DNA of 22,342 nucleotides from a virus. Location: IMG/VR virus record IMGVR_UViG_3300030451_000638, positions 1 through 22,342 of that record; one strand, written 5' to 3'. The translations under genes and the position numbers were made by a program. The notes beneath the pieces were generated by a model. That model ran no database searches, had not been told where the DNA came from, and worked only from the letters and a program-made list of their open reading frames with translations. The stretch's first letter is position 1. Each line of letters starts with the position of its first letter. Shown here in pieces: positions 6,333 to 13,866 of this stretch.

Positions 6333-8036
6333 TTAGATTTCTCCTTCTCCAGATTTAGGTAATTTTGCAGGTGTTTGCATTCCAGGTGGTTGCTCTGGTG
6401 TACCTGGCATACCAGGACCAAAACCTTGTTCCGCACCTCCTGCACCATCAGGTCCCATACCCATCGCAGCTTGCTGTTCAAACTCTAGCATTTGTTGATT
6501 AGGATCAGGTAAAACACCTTTTTCAATCTCTTGTTCTATTTGTTGATCTATTTCTACGATCTCTTGATCCCTTTGACGGAGTACTTGTCTTCTAATATAC
6601 TCTGTAGAATAGTAACGACCAGCATAAGGTTCGATCATTCCTAAAAGTCCTAAACGACCTTCCATTAATTCCTTATCTTTAAGTTCCGCAAAATGATTAT
6701 CATATAAGAAGTCAAACTGTATATGCTCATTCATTGTATCCCAATCTTGTGGGGTAATAATATTCTTTAGAAGTAGTTGAGTTCTTAATAGATCTAATAG
6801 TAAGTTACTAAAACGCTTACGCAATCTACCAACAAACTTGCTGAACTTAAGTTCGTCTCTTAATATCTCTGATGATCTACCTAAATTAAATCCATCTCCA
6901 GAACCAGCAATTCTAGACTCAGGAATTGCTAATGATCTGTAAAGTTTTTTCTGGAAGTATTCAATGTCTGCTAGTTCACCTAAGTTTTGTCCGCCAGGTA
7001 ATGTAGTAATTTCAGTTCCTCTACCACCTTCTCTACGAGGTAACCAGAAATCTTCTAGCATACTCATCATTCTCTTATCGTCTCTTATCTCACCACTATT
7101 AGAATCATATACCAACTTGTTACGGTAACGCATCATAACTTCACGGAGATATTGTTCTGCCTTTACTTTAGGTAGATTACCAACATCAATATAAAATATT
7201 CTTCTTTCTGGTGCTCTTGATAATCTGTATATAACAAGAGAGTCCTCAATCATTCTTAACTGATTAAGTGCTTTGATTGCTTTATGTAAGTATGATAATC
7301 CAGTTCCTTTATTTCTATCTACCAATCCAGCAGTACAATATGCAACGGAATCTTTTGCAAGTTTAATACCTTTCAATGCTGATCCTGCACCTGCTACACC
7401 AATGTTAGTTGGATATTGTGCTTTTGGTGTGTATAGAAAATACTCTTCTATTTCTGGAAAGTATACTTTGTCATTCTCATGCACATTCTGCATGTTGAAT
7501 AAGTTACTCTTATCATCTTTCTTCTTTTCCTTACGCACATAACGCATCTTAAGAGGATCGATATATCTTAATTCTTGTAAACCCTCTTCTGGTTTTTTAA
7601 TGTCTATGACTTTATTGTAATATAATCTTCCGTCAACATACCAGTTTCTAAAAATCTCATGACTTTTTGTGTCGAAATCAAGAAGATCTTTAATATGTTT
7701 AAATTCTTTGCGGATAATATTTTTAATACCATCACTTGCATTTAGATTCTCTAGGTCTATTTCTACAGGAGAATCATTAGTATCAGATACTATTGCTTCG
7801 TTTACAACATCTTCTACAGCATTGTCCACCTCTGGGTGTAATGCCATCTCACGATACTTTCTTATAAGTTCATGTTCTGTTTTGTAGATACCCTCAAGAT
7901 CTACAACCTGACTAGAAAAACCACCCTGAATATAATAATCAACCCCAGCCTCACCTGTCGGTGGAATGGGGCTGACTATACCCTTGGCGTTCTTTTCGTC
8001 TTTATCCTCAATTGAGAAACCAAATAGTTTCGCCAT
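6333..8036 (-). CDS. 20: Portal vertex protein gp20
   Basis: This 567-residue homologue of T4 gp20 (524 residues) is the dodecameric portal through which DNA enters and to which gp13/gp14 attach. Hallmarks include 'ALHPEVDNAVEDVVNEAI', 'SHEIFRNWYVDGRLYYNKVID', 'LRYIDPLKMRYVRK', 'YRLSRAPERRIFYIDVGNLP', 'LEDFWLPRREGGRGTEITTLPGG' and 'YRSLAIPESR', the region used for environmental g20 primers. The C-terminal 45 or so residues are low-complexity, rich in G, P, M and Q, and longer than in T4. The ATG at 8036 lacks a recognisable Shine-Dalgarno but lies 28 bases after a TGATAAATA promoter-like site. Confidence 0.97.
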   Translation of the reverse strand: MAKLFGFSIEDKDEKNAKGIVSPIPPTGEAGVDYYIQGGFSSQVVDLEGIYKTEHELIRKYREMALHPEVDNAVEDVVNEAIVSDTNDSPVEIDLENLNASDGIKNIIRKEFKHIKDLLDFDTKSHEIFRNWYVDGRLYYNKVIDIKKPEEGLQELRYIDPLKMRYVRKEKKKDDKSNLFNMQNVHENDKVYFPEIEEYFLYTPKAQYPTNIGVAGAGSALKGIKLAKDSVAYCTAGLVDRNKGTGLSYLHKAIKALNQLRMIEDSLVIYRLSRAPERRIFYIDVGNLPKVKAEQYLREVMMRYRNKLVYDSNSGEIRDDKRMMSMLEDFWLPRREGGRGTEITTLPGGQNLGELADIEYFQKKLYRSLAIPESRIAGSGDGFNLGRSSEILRDELKFSKFVGRLRKRFSNLLLDLLRTQLLLKNIITPQDWDTMNEHIQFDFLYDNHFAELKDKELMEGRLGLLGMIEPYAGRYYSTEYIRRQVLRQRDQEIVEIDQQIEQEIEKGVLPDPNQQMLEFEQQAAMGMGPDGAGGAEQGFGPGMPGTPEQPPGMQTPAKLPKSGEGEI

Positions 8037-8063
8037 TACTAGTTTTTTACTAACTTATATTCT

Positions 8064-8072
8064 TATTTATCA
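8064..8072 (-). promoter_or_regulatory. Putative late promoter TGATAAATA
   Basis: TGATAAATA overlaps the stop codon of gp19 and lies about 28 bases before the gp20 ATG. It contains the full ATAAATA core. Its location at the start of the head block fits a separate late transcript for gp20. Confidence 0.65.
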
Positions 8073-8690
8073 GGCCACATCTCCACCATTTCCAGCAGCT
8101 TCCCACCACTGTACTTGGAGATTAACTGTAAATTCTTCAACAGCATCAGAGTTATCGTATGAAAGATCCAACTGAGATACCTGTGTTGGGAACACACTAT
8201 AGAATTTATATGTTCTAAGAATAGGCATATTTGATGCAGACTCCTGTGAGTTTGGAGTAACAGCAGATCTACCTAACTGATAGACATAAGCATCTCTAGT
8301 ATAATCTTCTGGGTTAGTATTACCAGATGTATCTGAAACTTTTGCCATTGAGTTCATCCATCTCTCGAAAGAAGAACGGATAGCAAAATCTGAATCGTTG
8401 ATTACAGTGATTTGCCATTCATCGAATGTTCTGTCACCTGCAATTTTTAACTGTCTACCTCTAAAAGGTACTACTATTGGAGCAATGTTAGACGCTGGAA
8501 GTGCAGCAGACTTAACTAAGAATCTAGCTTTTGAATCTAGATCGTTGACACTAGCATCAACTACTCCGTCTGGGAATGCAAGTACAACCTCAAACAGGTT
8601 AGGTCTTGCAATACCACCTGACAACCTTGACTTAAATTTGTCAATTGTCCTATCGGCGGTCTTAGGTGGGTTTTGGTTAGTAATGGCCAT
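8070..8690 (-). CDS. 19: Tail tube protein gp19
   Basis: This 206-residue homologue of T4 gp19 (163 residues) stacks as hexamers to form the inner tail tube. Matches to T4 include 'ARPNLFEVVL' (T4 ARPNLFQVEI), 'KSAALPASNIAPIVVPFRGRQLKIAGDRTFDEW' in pieces (T4 KATALPA...VGFMNRKINVAGDRTFDDW), 'FPTQVSQLDLSYD' (T4 WPTNVGELQLDWD) and the C-terminal 'FTVNLQVQWWE'. It is about 40 residues longer than T4 gp19, mostly at the N-terminus, in the middle and at the C-terminal tail. AGAGG lies about 10 bases before the ATG. It follows gp18 with a 35-base gap, and no terminator was recognised between them. Confidence 0.95.
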   Translation of the reverse strand: MAITNQNPPKTADRTIDKFKSRLSGGIARPNLFEVVLAFPDGVVDASVNDLDSKARFLVKSAALPASNIAPIVVPFRGRQLKIAGDRTFDEWQITVINDSDFAIRSSFERWMNSMAKVSDTSGNTNPEDYTRDAYVYQLGRSAVTPNSQESASNMPILRTYKFYSVFPTQVSQLDLSYDNSDAVEEFTVNLQVQWWEAAGNGGDVA

Positions 8691-8725
8691 TTAATGTTTA
8701 CCTCTGGGATTTTAATAAAGTTAGA

Positions 8726-11107
8726 TCAAACTCGACCAATAACTTCTTCAAAGCTAACACCTGTGCGTGTAGCAACGAATGTAAGACCGATGAAGTTGAT
8801 AGATCTTGCTGGCTTGATGTAAATGTCAGCAACGAATTCGTTACTGTCAATGATTGCAGCAGTGTTATTTGTTTCATCACAAACTAGAACGAAGTCTGTG
8901 ATACCTCTCTTAGATTGTACATCTCTCAAGAAAGGTTCAACGATATTGATGAAGTTAATTCTTGTAATCTCATCGTTGAATTCAAATAGTTGATCTTTTG
9001 CAGCAGCAGCGATTGCTTTTTCTAGGAAGATAAACAAACGACGAACATTAATTCTATCGAATGCTGATGCTCTACCAAGACCTGTTTTATCACCAAATAA
9101 GATGATACCAGCACCAGGTGAGAAGATGATTGGGTTTACTCTAGAAGAGTAAAGTTTGTCTCTTTCTACTTGAGTTGGATTGTATGCTAACTTAACAGCA
9201 TTGAGGATTGATCCTCTTTGTGTTCCGCCTGGTGAGAACCAAGGGAAGTTGTTGATATCGTTTCTAGCACAGATACCTGCAATGTCTCCGTTTAGAGGTA
9301 CATAGCGGAACTGTTTACTGAAGCGATCATACATGTACTTGTAACCACTATCAAATATGGCATAAGAAGATGATGAAATTGCTGAATAGAAACTAATAAT
9401 CGCAGATGTAATTGTATCTGACTTAAGTGTCAAATCTTCTCCATCTCCAGAAGAAGCTAAGAATGCTTGTCTGTGAGGAGAGATACATGCTACACAATCT
9501 TTTCTAATTTCAGCAACAGCAATTAACTTATTAGCAAGTGCTTGAGTTTCTTCTTTACCATGAGCACCAGATCCCATGATAAGGAAATCTAGTGGGTATG
9601 CATCTTTATTTGCTAAAAGATCATATCCTTCTGAAAGATCTCCAACTGTTACTTTTAGTGCATCAGTTGTATCGATGGTTGCTTTTCCACCGTAATCTGT
9701 ACCACCTGAGAGTGATGCTACATAATTTCCAATCGCAGCAAAGGAAATATTTTCAGTATCCTGATCCCATGCTACATCAGATACAGGGTTGAAATCTGCA
9801 TCAAGATCAGTAGTGATAACTCCAGATGGAGCACCACCAGCAAATATATTTGGACTACCTATTTCAATAACCTTTCTATAGTATTGTGCATTACCTACTG
9901 AGTAGATAGCATCTTTTGCTTTAGAGGTAGTAGTAAACTTGTCGAGAAGAGTACCTGCATTACCAGTAATCTTACCTGAGTCATCATAGACAACTACATG
10001 AACTTCATCATTCTTAGAGTTTCTCTCTTTTGCATAATTAGAAGTTCCTGGTCTTTCAGCTAAGTTATTCCAGTAAATTTTCTCTCCGTCTGTTAATGTG
10101 AACCATTGGCTATCGAACCAATCTTTCTCTCCAGTATAATCAAGAGTACCAGGAGCAAATTCTTGTGCAGCAAGATAACGGTTATCACCAACAGTAACAC
10201 CAGCACCTGTTAAAGCAGATAAGAAATTGGTATTACCAAAACTAGATCCGTATGAAACTGTGCTTGCTTGCCAACCTAACTTACCACTACCGATAGCAGA
10301 TTGTACATGAACATGAATACCACCGCTTGCATTACCTGTTTCTGTGAATGCATAAACTCCACCAGGTGTGTAGTCTACTGAAGTTTCAGTACCAGCAGCA
10401 CTAACATGAGATACTACTTTAACTGATATTTGACCTGTTCCAACTTCAGTGATTACCCCTTTAAGATATCCATCAAGAACTGATGTTGAACCAGCACCTG
10501 CTATCACAGTATTAGCAGGGATTGCTTGTGTTACACCGAGACCAACTGTTAAATCTATTGGAGCTAAACCATCTTCATATCCAGCGACAGCAGCAAGACC
10601 ACCATTAGCAGTTGATGAGAAACCTAAAACAGAGACAGTAGCGATACCAGTTAATATTTGATCAGCAAGACCATCTATCATTGCTACCTTAAGACCGTTA
10701 CCCCATGAACCAGGATTCTTAGCAGCAAACACAACATTAGAAATGTTATTCTCTGCATATCCTTTGGTCACATAATCGTCACCACTTTTGATGATTACGC
10801 TTGAAGCAGTACCAACAAAGGCATTCTTCAAACCAGATTCATTTGAACGAACAACCTGCAGCACACCACCATATGCAAGATATGATGAGGCAGTTAACCA
10901 GTATTCGTAATGATTGCTGTCCCTATATGGTGAACCGAAGGTATCGAGAAGATCCGCTTCTGTTTCTATAAGGGTTGGTTTTTCTACAGGTCCTTTCGCA
11001 AAGGGAGCAACTAAACCACCAGACTTTGTAGATGTAGGATCTACTCTACCATTGGTTAGGTCAATTTCCTTTACAATTATTCCTGGAGATGCTAAATTCA
11101 GGGGCAT
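8726..11107 (-). CDS. 18: Contractile tail sheath protein gp18
   Basis: This 793-residue sheath protein of the T4 gp18 family (T4: 659 residues) polymerises around the gp19 tube and contracts at infection. The N-terminus 'LASPGIIVKEIDLTNGR' and 'APFAKGPVEKPTLIETEADLLDTFG' (read in pieces) and the C-terminal domain with 'FSPGAGIILFGDKTG', 'AFDRINVRRLFIFLEKAI', 'NFINIVEPFLRDVQSKRGI' and 'GLTFVATRTGVSFEEVIG' are diagnostic. The middle (about residues 130-330) is enlarged, G/T/A/V-rich and variable, corresponding to surface domains that differ between sheath proteins. A strong GAGGAG ribosome-binding site lies 6 bases before the ATG, and a CAATAAATA promoter-like element lies 36 bases upstream. 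Confidence 0.97.
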   Translation of the reverse strand: MPLNLASPGIIVKEIDLTNGRVDPTSTKSGGLVAPFAKGPVEKPTLIETEADLLDTFGSPYRDSNHYEYWLTASSYLAYGGVLQVVRSNESGLKNAFVGTASSVIIKSGDDYVTKGYAENNISNVVFAAKNPGSWGNGLKVAMIDGLADQILTGIATVSVLGFSSTANGGLAAVAGYEDGLAPIDLTVGLGVTQAIPANTVIAGAGSTSVLDGYLKGVITEVGTGQISVKVVSHVSAAGTETSVDYTPGGVYAFTETGNASGGIHVHVQSAIGSGKLGWQASTVSYGSSFGNTNFLSALTGAGVTVGDNRYLAAQEFAPGTLDYTGEKDWFDSQWFTLTDGEKIYWNNLAERPGTSNYAKERNSKNDEVHVVVYDDSGKITGNAGTLLDKFTTTSKAKDAIYSVGNAQYYRKVIEIGSPNIFAGGAPSGVITTDLDADFNPVSDVAWDQDTENISFAAIGNYVASLSGGTDYGGKATIDTTDALKVTVGDLSEGYDLLANKDAYPLDFLIMGSGAHGKEETQALANKLIAVAEIRKDCVACISPHRQAFLASSGDGEDLTLKSDTITSAIISFYSAISSSSYAIFDSGYKYMYDRFSKQFRYVPLNGDIAGICARNDINNFPWFSPGGTQRGSILNAVKLAYNPTQVERDKLYSSRVNPIIFSPGAGIILFGDKTGLGRASAFDRINVRRLFIFLEKAIAAAAKDQLFEFNDEITRINFINIVEPFLRDVQSKRGITDFVLVCDETNNTAAIIDSNEFVADIYIKPARSINFIGLTFVATRTGVSFEEVIGRV

Positions 11108-11142
11108 CTTTTTCTCCTCGGTGAATTCTAAATTCCTAAGAT

Positions 11143-11151
11143 TATTTATTG
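11143..11151 (-). promoter_or_regulatory. Putative late promoter CAATAAATA before gp18
   Basis: CAATAAATA lies in the gap between the accessory cassette and gp18, 36 bases before the gp18 ATG. It contains the ATAAATA core of the T4 late -10 element and would give the sheath and tube genes their own start point. Confidence 0.65.
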
Positions 11152-11188
11152 TTTAAGGTGTTTTCATCGGGGAAACACTGGGTGAACA

Positions 11189-11416
11189 TTACCAATCAGG
11201 ATACATCCAAATATTATTATCTAACTTTTTTCTTTTTAATTTTATTCTTTTCTTTGTACATTCCTTACACTCATATGAGTAAGAAGATGCTACACTCCCT
11301 CTATCTTTATGAGTCTTATAAAATTCTGTTAATAAATCTTTTACTTTTTTACAGCATCTACATTTTCTCTCTTGGAGAACTAGATGACCTAGATCGAATT
11401 CTTCTGTGAAGTCCAT
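11189..11416 (-). CDS. Small zinc-ribbon protein, HNH-associated type, unknown function
   Basis: This 75-residue protein, counted from the ATG at 11416, carries two CxxC knuckles (C19-x2-C22 and C50-x2-C53) separated by 'EFYKTHKDRG...SYECKECTKKR'. This pattern is typical of the zinc ribbon found at the N-terminus of phage HNH endonucleases and as a stand-alone protein. It is followed by a lysine-rich tail and ends without any HNH catalytic part. The frame is open five codons further to a TTG at 11431, but ATG is preferred. It overlaps the end of the nucleotidyltransferase gene by 28 bases in another frame, and no Shine-Dalgarno is seen. It could be a genuine small DNA-binding protein or the remnant of a homing endonuclease. 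Confidence 0.75.
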   Translation of the reverse strand: MDFTEEFDLGHLVLQERKCRCCKKVKDLLTEFYKTHKDRGSVASSYSYECKECTKKRIKLKRKKLDNNIWMYPDW

Positions 11417-11829
11417 TCTTTTAAGATCCAACTGCTAGAGTTTTGTTTGTGTGTACCACCAACCCCAAATGCAAATTGCACTCTAGGATCTTTATCAAAT
11501 GCATCTATCTCAGGTATATTATCCTGAGTCCTATCTCCACCATTAGCAAATAAAACATCATCAAATAACACTAAAGTTTTTTTGATGAGATCTATAGAAC
11601 TGTTGTCATCGTCATTAAATGCTACAGCACTATCAACCATTCTTAATTCTCTAATAACTGCCAACCTTTCTTCTATTGGCATAAATGGTTTACCCTTCTT
11701 TCTAGTTAACCATTCATCGGAGTTTAATCCTACTATAAGAATGTCTCCTAATTTCTTTGCCTCTTTAAAATGTTCAATGTGTCCACTATGGATAGGATCA
11801 AATCCACCACTAACAATAACTATTCTCAT
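11389..11829 (-). CDS. Cytidylyltransferase-like nucleotidyltransferase
   Basis: This 146-residue protein of the HxGH nucleotidyltransferase superfamily (RfaE C-domain / glycerol-3-phosphate cytidylyltransferase group) would transfer a nucleotide from CTP or ATP to a phosphorylated substrate. The first strand and P-loop-like turn 'VIVSGGFDPIHSGH' contain HSGH (residues 14-17). 'VGLNSDEWL', 'MPIEERLAVI', 'FANGGDRTQDNIPE' and C-terminal 'KQNSSSWILKEW' match family motifs, the last corresponding to the substrate-phosphate binding SSS. All key motifs appear intact. Its substrate cannot be told from sequence. The ATG overlaps the stop of the preceding 87-residue gene (ATGA). It sits in an accessory cassette between gp17 and gp18. 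Confidence 0.88.
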   Translation of the reverse strand: MRIVIVSGGFDPIHSGHIEHFKEAKKLGDILIVGLNSDEWLTRKKGKPFMPIEERLAVIRELRMVDSAVAFNDDDNSSIDLIKKTLVLFDDVLFANGGDRTQDNIPEIDAFDKDPRVQFAFGVGGTHKQNSSSWILKEWTSQKNSI

Positions 11830-12089
11830 TTTTGTTCCTGTAATTTTTCTACAACTGTCTTTGCTTGCATTGGTGCAATATCATTTAATCCATTAGCATC
11901 AAACCAAGGTGCTTCTTCCCAATCAAAACCCTCACCAAATGTATTGTCAGGTGACATGACATACCAATGACATCTAGCATCAGGTATATCTACAGCACAC
12001 ACTGCCCAATCATCTGCCCACTGGGGCACTTGCACATACATCACTGGTAGATGATTAGCAAATAGTGATAGTATGAATGCGAATATCAT
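11826..12089 (-). CDS. Small protein with hydrophobic N-terminus, conserved beside gp17, unknown function
   Basis: This 87-residue protein has a hydrophobic N-terminus (MIFAFILSLFANHLPVMYVQ, residues 1-20) that could be a signal peptide or anchor. A compact W/D/C-rich region follows: 'VPQWADDWAVCAVDIPDARC' (C31 and C40) and 'HWYVMSPDNTFGEGFDWEE'. I recall similar proteins next to the terminase in cyanomyoviruses, but no function is known to me. The two cysteines could form a disulfide if exported. It starts on an ATGA overlap with a 35-codon frame upstream and ends on an ATGA overlap with the nucleotidyltransferase. No Shine-Dalgarno is visible, so translation is probably coupled. Confidence 0.8.
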   Translation of the reverse strand: MIFAFILSLFANHLPVMYVQVPQWADDWAVCAVDIPDARCHWYVMSPDNTFGEGFDWEEAPWFDANGLNDIAPMQAKTVVEKLQEQK

Positions 12090-12193
12090 AATATTGAAAT
12101 TGTTTGTGATCCGTCTTTATTATCTATTATAGTTATTTTTTTCTTTGGAAATGATTTTTGTAATAATCTTTTTAGTTTCAAATGTTTAAACAT
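12086..12193 (-). CDS. Possible 35-residue basic mini-protein linking gp17 to the accessory genes
   Basis: An open frame of 35 codons begins at an ATG that shares its A with the gp17 stop (TAATG). It ends with a TGA that overlaps the ATG of the next gene (ATGA). The peptide starts MFKHLKLKRLLQKSFPKKK (10 K/R/H among the first 19 residues) and ends ITIIDNKDGSQTISIL. Exact stop/start coupling at both ends, as used throughout this phage, supports translation. The frame is short, has no Shine-Dalgarno and no family I recognise, so it may instead be only a leader that carries ribosomes across. Confidence 0.5.
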   Translation of the reverse strand: MFKHLKLKRLLQKSFPKKKITIIDNKDGSQTISIL

Positions 12194-13866
12194 TAGTAAT
12201 AATCCCACATGTAAGACATATCACCATATGTTGATGACATCTCTTTGTCTACTGTCCACTTAGTTCCTTCATCATCGACAAACTCATCATCAGTTAGTCC
12301 ATCACTAATAAATCCAAATGGTGCCATATCTTGTTCTATTTGCTCTTTCTGTTCTTCATATATTCTTTTACGAACATCATTGTCCGTCATTTCTCTGAAG
12401 TAATCTTGAGCAACTAACCATGCAAAGATAACTAAGCACATTGCTAAGTCATCGTGGCAACCTTCTTCTGCCTCCCATGATTGTTTCTTTTGTATGAAGG
12501 TAGTCAACTCTGATATTATATCATAATCTTTAGTTTCTAGTTTATCCTCTTCAATCAACGCTTTTAAATTAGAGCATCCAGTCTTCTTAACTGCCTGTGT
12601 CATTCTAACACCCATTTGTGTTTTCTTACCAGAGAATCCAGATCCAACTACTTGACCATTTCTACCTCTCATAGAACACATGAGAACATTCTCATATTCC
12701 AAATCATATTGAAGTATAGTTGCAACCTGTTCTCCTATATCATTTACTTCTATCAAAGCATATGCATAATTATATGCTTTACACATATCCTCAATTATAG
12801 AAGGAAATAGCATAGGTTTTATTTCATTGTTCTTATATCTTGCTACTGTCCTATATGGGAACTGAGTAATATCAAATACCACAAAGGCAGAATAGTCATG
12901 ATCTATACCCCTAGCAGTATCAACAGTTATGATATAGTTGTGATCTTTTTGTGGTGCTTCGTATACAACTAATCCTTTACCATTATCCTGTATAGGATCT
13001 TCAAATACTAATGTTCTTAATTTAGAAACTGCTATAAGCGTGTCAACAGATCCTAAGAACTCACACTCAAACTCAACTTTAAACTGTTGCTCTGATGTGT
13101 TTGAAATAGTTTGTGCTTTCCAACTAGCATCTCTACCTGGCACTTCTGACCAGTGAACTTCAGTTGGTGTGTATTCATTCTTTCCTCGTTGAGCATTATG
13201 CCAATACCTATAAAAATGGTTCATTCCGTGAGGAGTAGAAACCATTATGACTTTGGTTGTTTTACCAGAAGTGATAGTAGGATATACTGAGCTGAAGAAT
13301 GCGTCAGCAATATGATTAGGCACAAAGGCAAACTCATCCAAAAATAGAATGTTGAAAGACATACCCCTAACTGCAGATGCAGAGGTAGATGCTGCAAGTA
13401 TTTTAGATCCATTTTCTAACTCCAATGATCCTTTGTTCCAAGATATAATACCCTGTTGCATCCATTTAGGTAAATTCTCATATGCAGTTTGTAATCTACC
13501 TAATAGTTCTCTTGCAGTTGCTGCTTTGTTTGCCAGAATACCAATGTTTACACTATCATTGAATACTGCATAATGTAGTAGATAAGAAACAGCAGTTGTA
13601 GATTTACCAGTCTGCCGAGGCATTTTGCATATATTGAATCTACTCTCATGAAAATTTCTAATTAATTTCTCCTGAAAAGGATACATCTTAAATTTAACAA
13701 GACCTTCATCTAGTGATACTATCTTTACATAATTTTTCGCAAAGTAAATTGGATCTCGTTTACACTTGATCCATTCTTCTACTTGTTTTTTTGTAAATTG
13801 TATCTCAGTATTTGCCTTTTTTAAATTAGGATTACCTAGATAAATTTCTTCTTTTGATACTGCCAT
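12193..13866 (-). CDS. 17: Terminase large subunit gp17 (packaging ATPase and nuclease)
   Basis: This 557-residue homologue of T4 gp17 (610 residues) docks on the gp20 portal, pumps DNA into the prohead and cuts the concatemer. The ATPase domain has Walker A 'MPRQTGKST' (about 82-90), Walker B 'LFLDEF' (174-179) and the coupling motif 'VSTPHG' (209-214). The RNase H-like nuclease domain has 'ITVDTARGIDHDYSA' with D316, 'ALIEVNDIG' with E373 and 'CHDDLAM' with D472/D473, matching the T4 acidic triad. The ATG shares its A with the stop of the nuclease gene (TAATG). The C-terminal 60 residues are acidic and variable. The gene is intact, with no intron or insertion. Confidence 0.97.
   Translation of the reverse strand: MAVSKEEIYLGNPNLKKANTEIQFTKKQVEEWIKCKRDPIYFAKNYVKIVSLDEGLVKFKMYPFQEKLIRNFHESRFNICKMPRQTGKSTTAVSYLLHYAVFNDSVNIGILANKAATARELLGRLQTAYENLPKWMQQGIISWNKGSLELENGSKILAASTSASAVRGMSFNILFLDEFAFVPNHIADAFFSSVYPTITSGKTTKVIMVSTPHGMNHFYRYWHNAQRGKNEYTPTEVHWSEVPGRDASWKAQTISNTSEQQFKVEFECEFLGSVDTLIAVSKLRTLVFEDPIQDNGKGLVVYEAPQKDHNYIITVDTARGIDHDYSAFVVFDITQFPYRTVARYKNNEIKPMLFPSIIEDMCKAYNYAYALIEVNDIGEQVATILQYDLEYENVLMCSMRGRNGQVVGSGFSGKKTQMGVRMTQAVKKTGCSNLKALIEEDKLETKDYDIISELTTFIQKKQSWEAEEGCHDDLAMCLVIFAWLVAQDYFREMTDNDVRKRIYEEQKEQIEQDMAPFGFISDGLTDDEFVDDEGTKWTVDKEMSSTYGDMSYMWDYY

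Noticed and set aside
8398-8694. Plus-strand open frame of 98 codons opposite gp19
   Set aside because: It is antisense to the highly conserved tail tube gene and has no start signals.
11149-11409. Plus-strand hydrophobic frame (86 codons) that looks like a membrane protein
   Set aside because: The F/L/Y-rich sequence is the complement of the lysine-rich zinc-ribbon gene. There is no Shine-Dalgarno, and all neighbours run on the other strand.
11417-11431. TTG-started extension of the zinc-ribbon protein
   Set aside because: A normal ATG is available five codons downstream, and no ribosome-binding site supports the TTG.
11582-11896. Plus-strand open frame of 104 codons
   Set aside because: It is antisense to the nucleotidyltransferase, whose motifs are intact.
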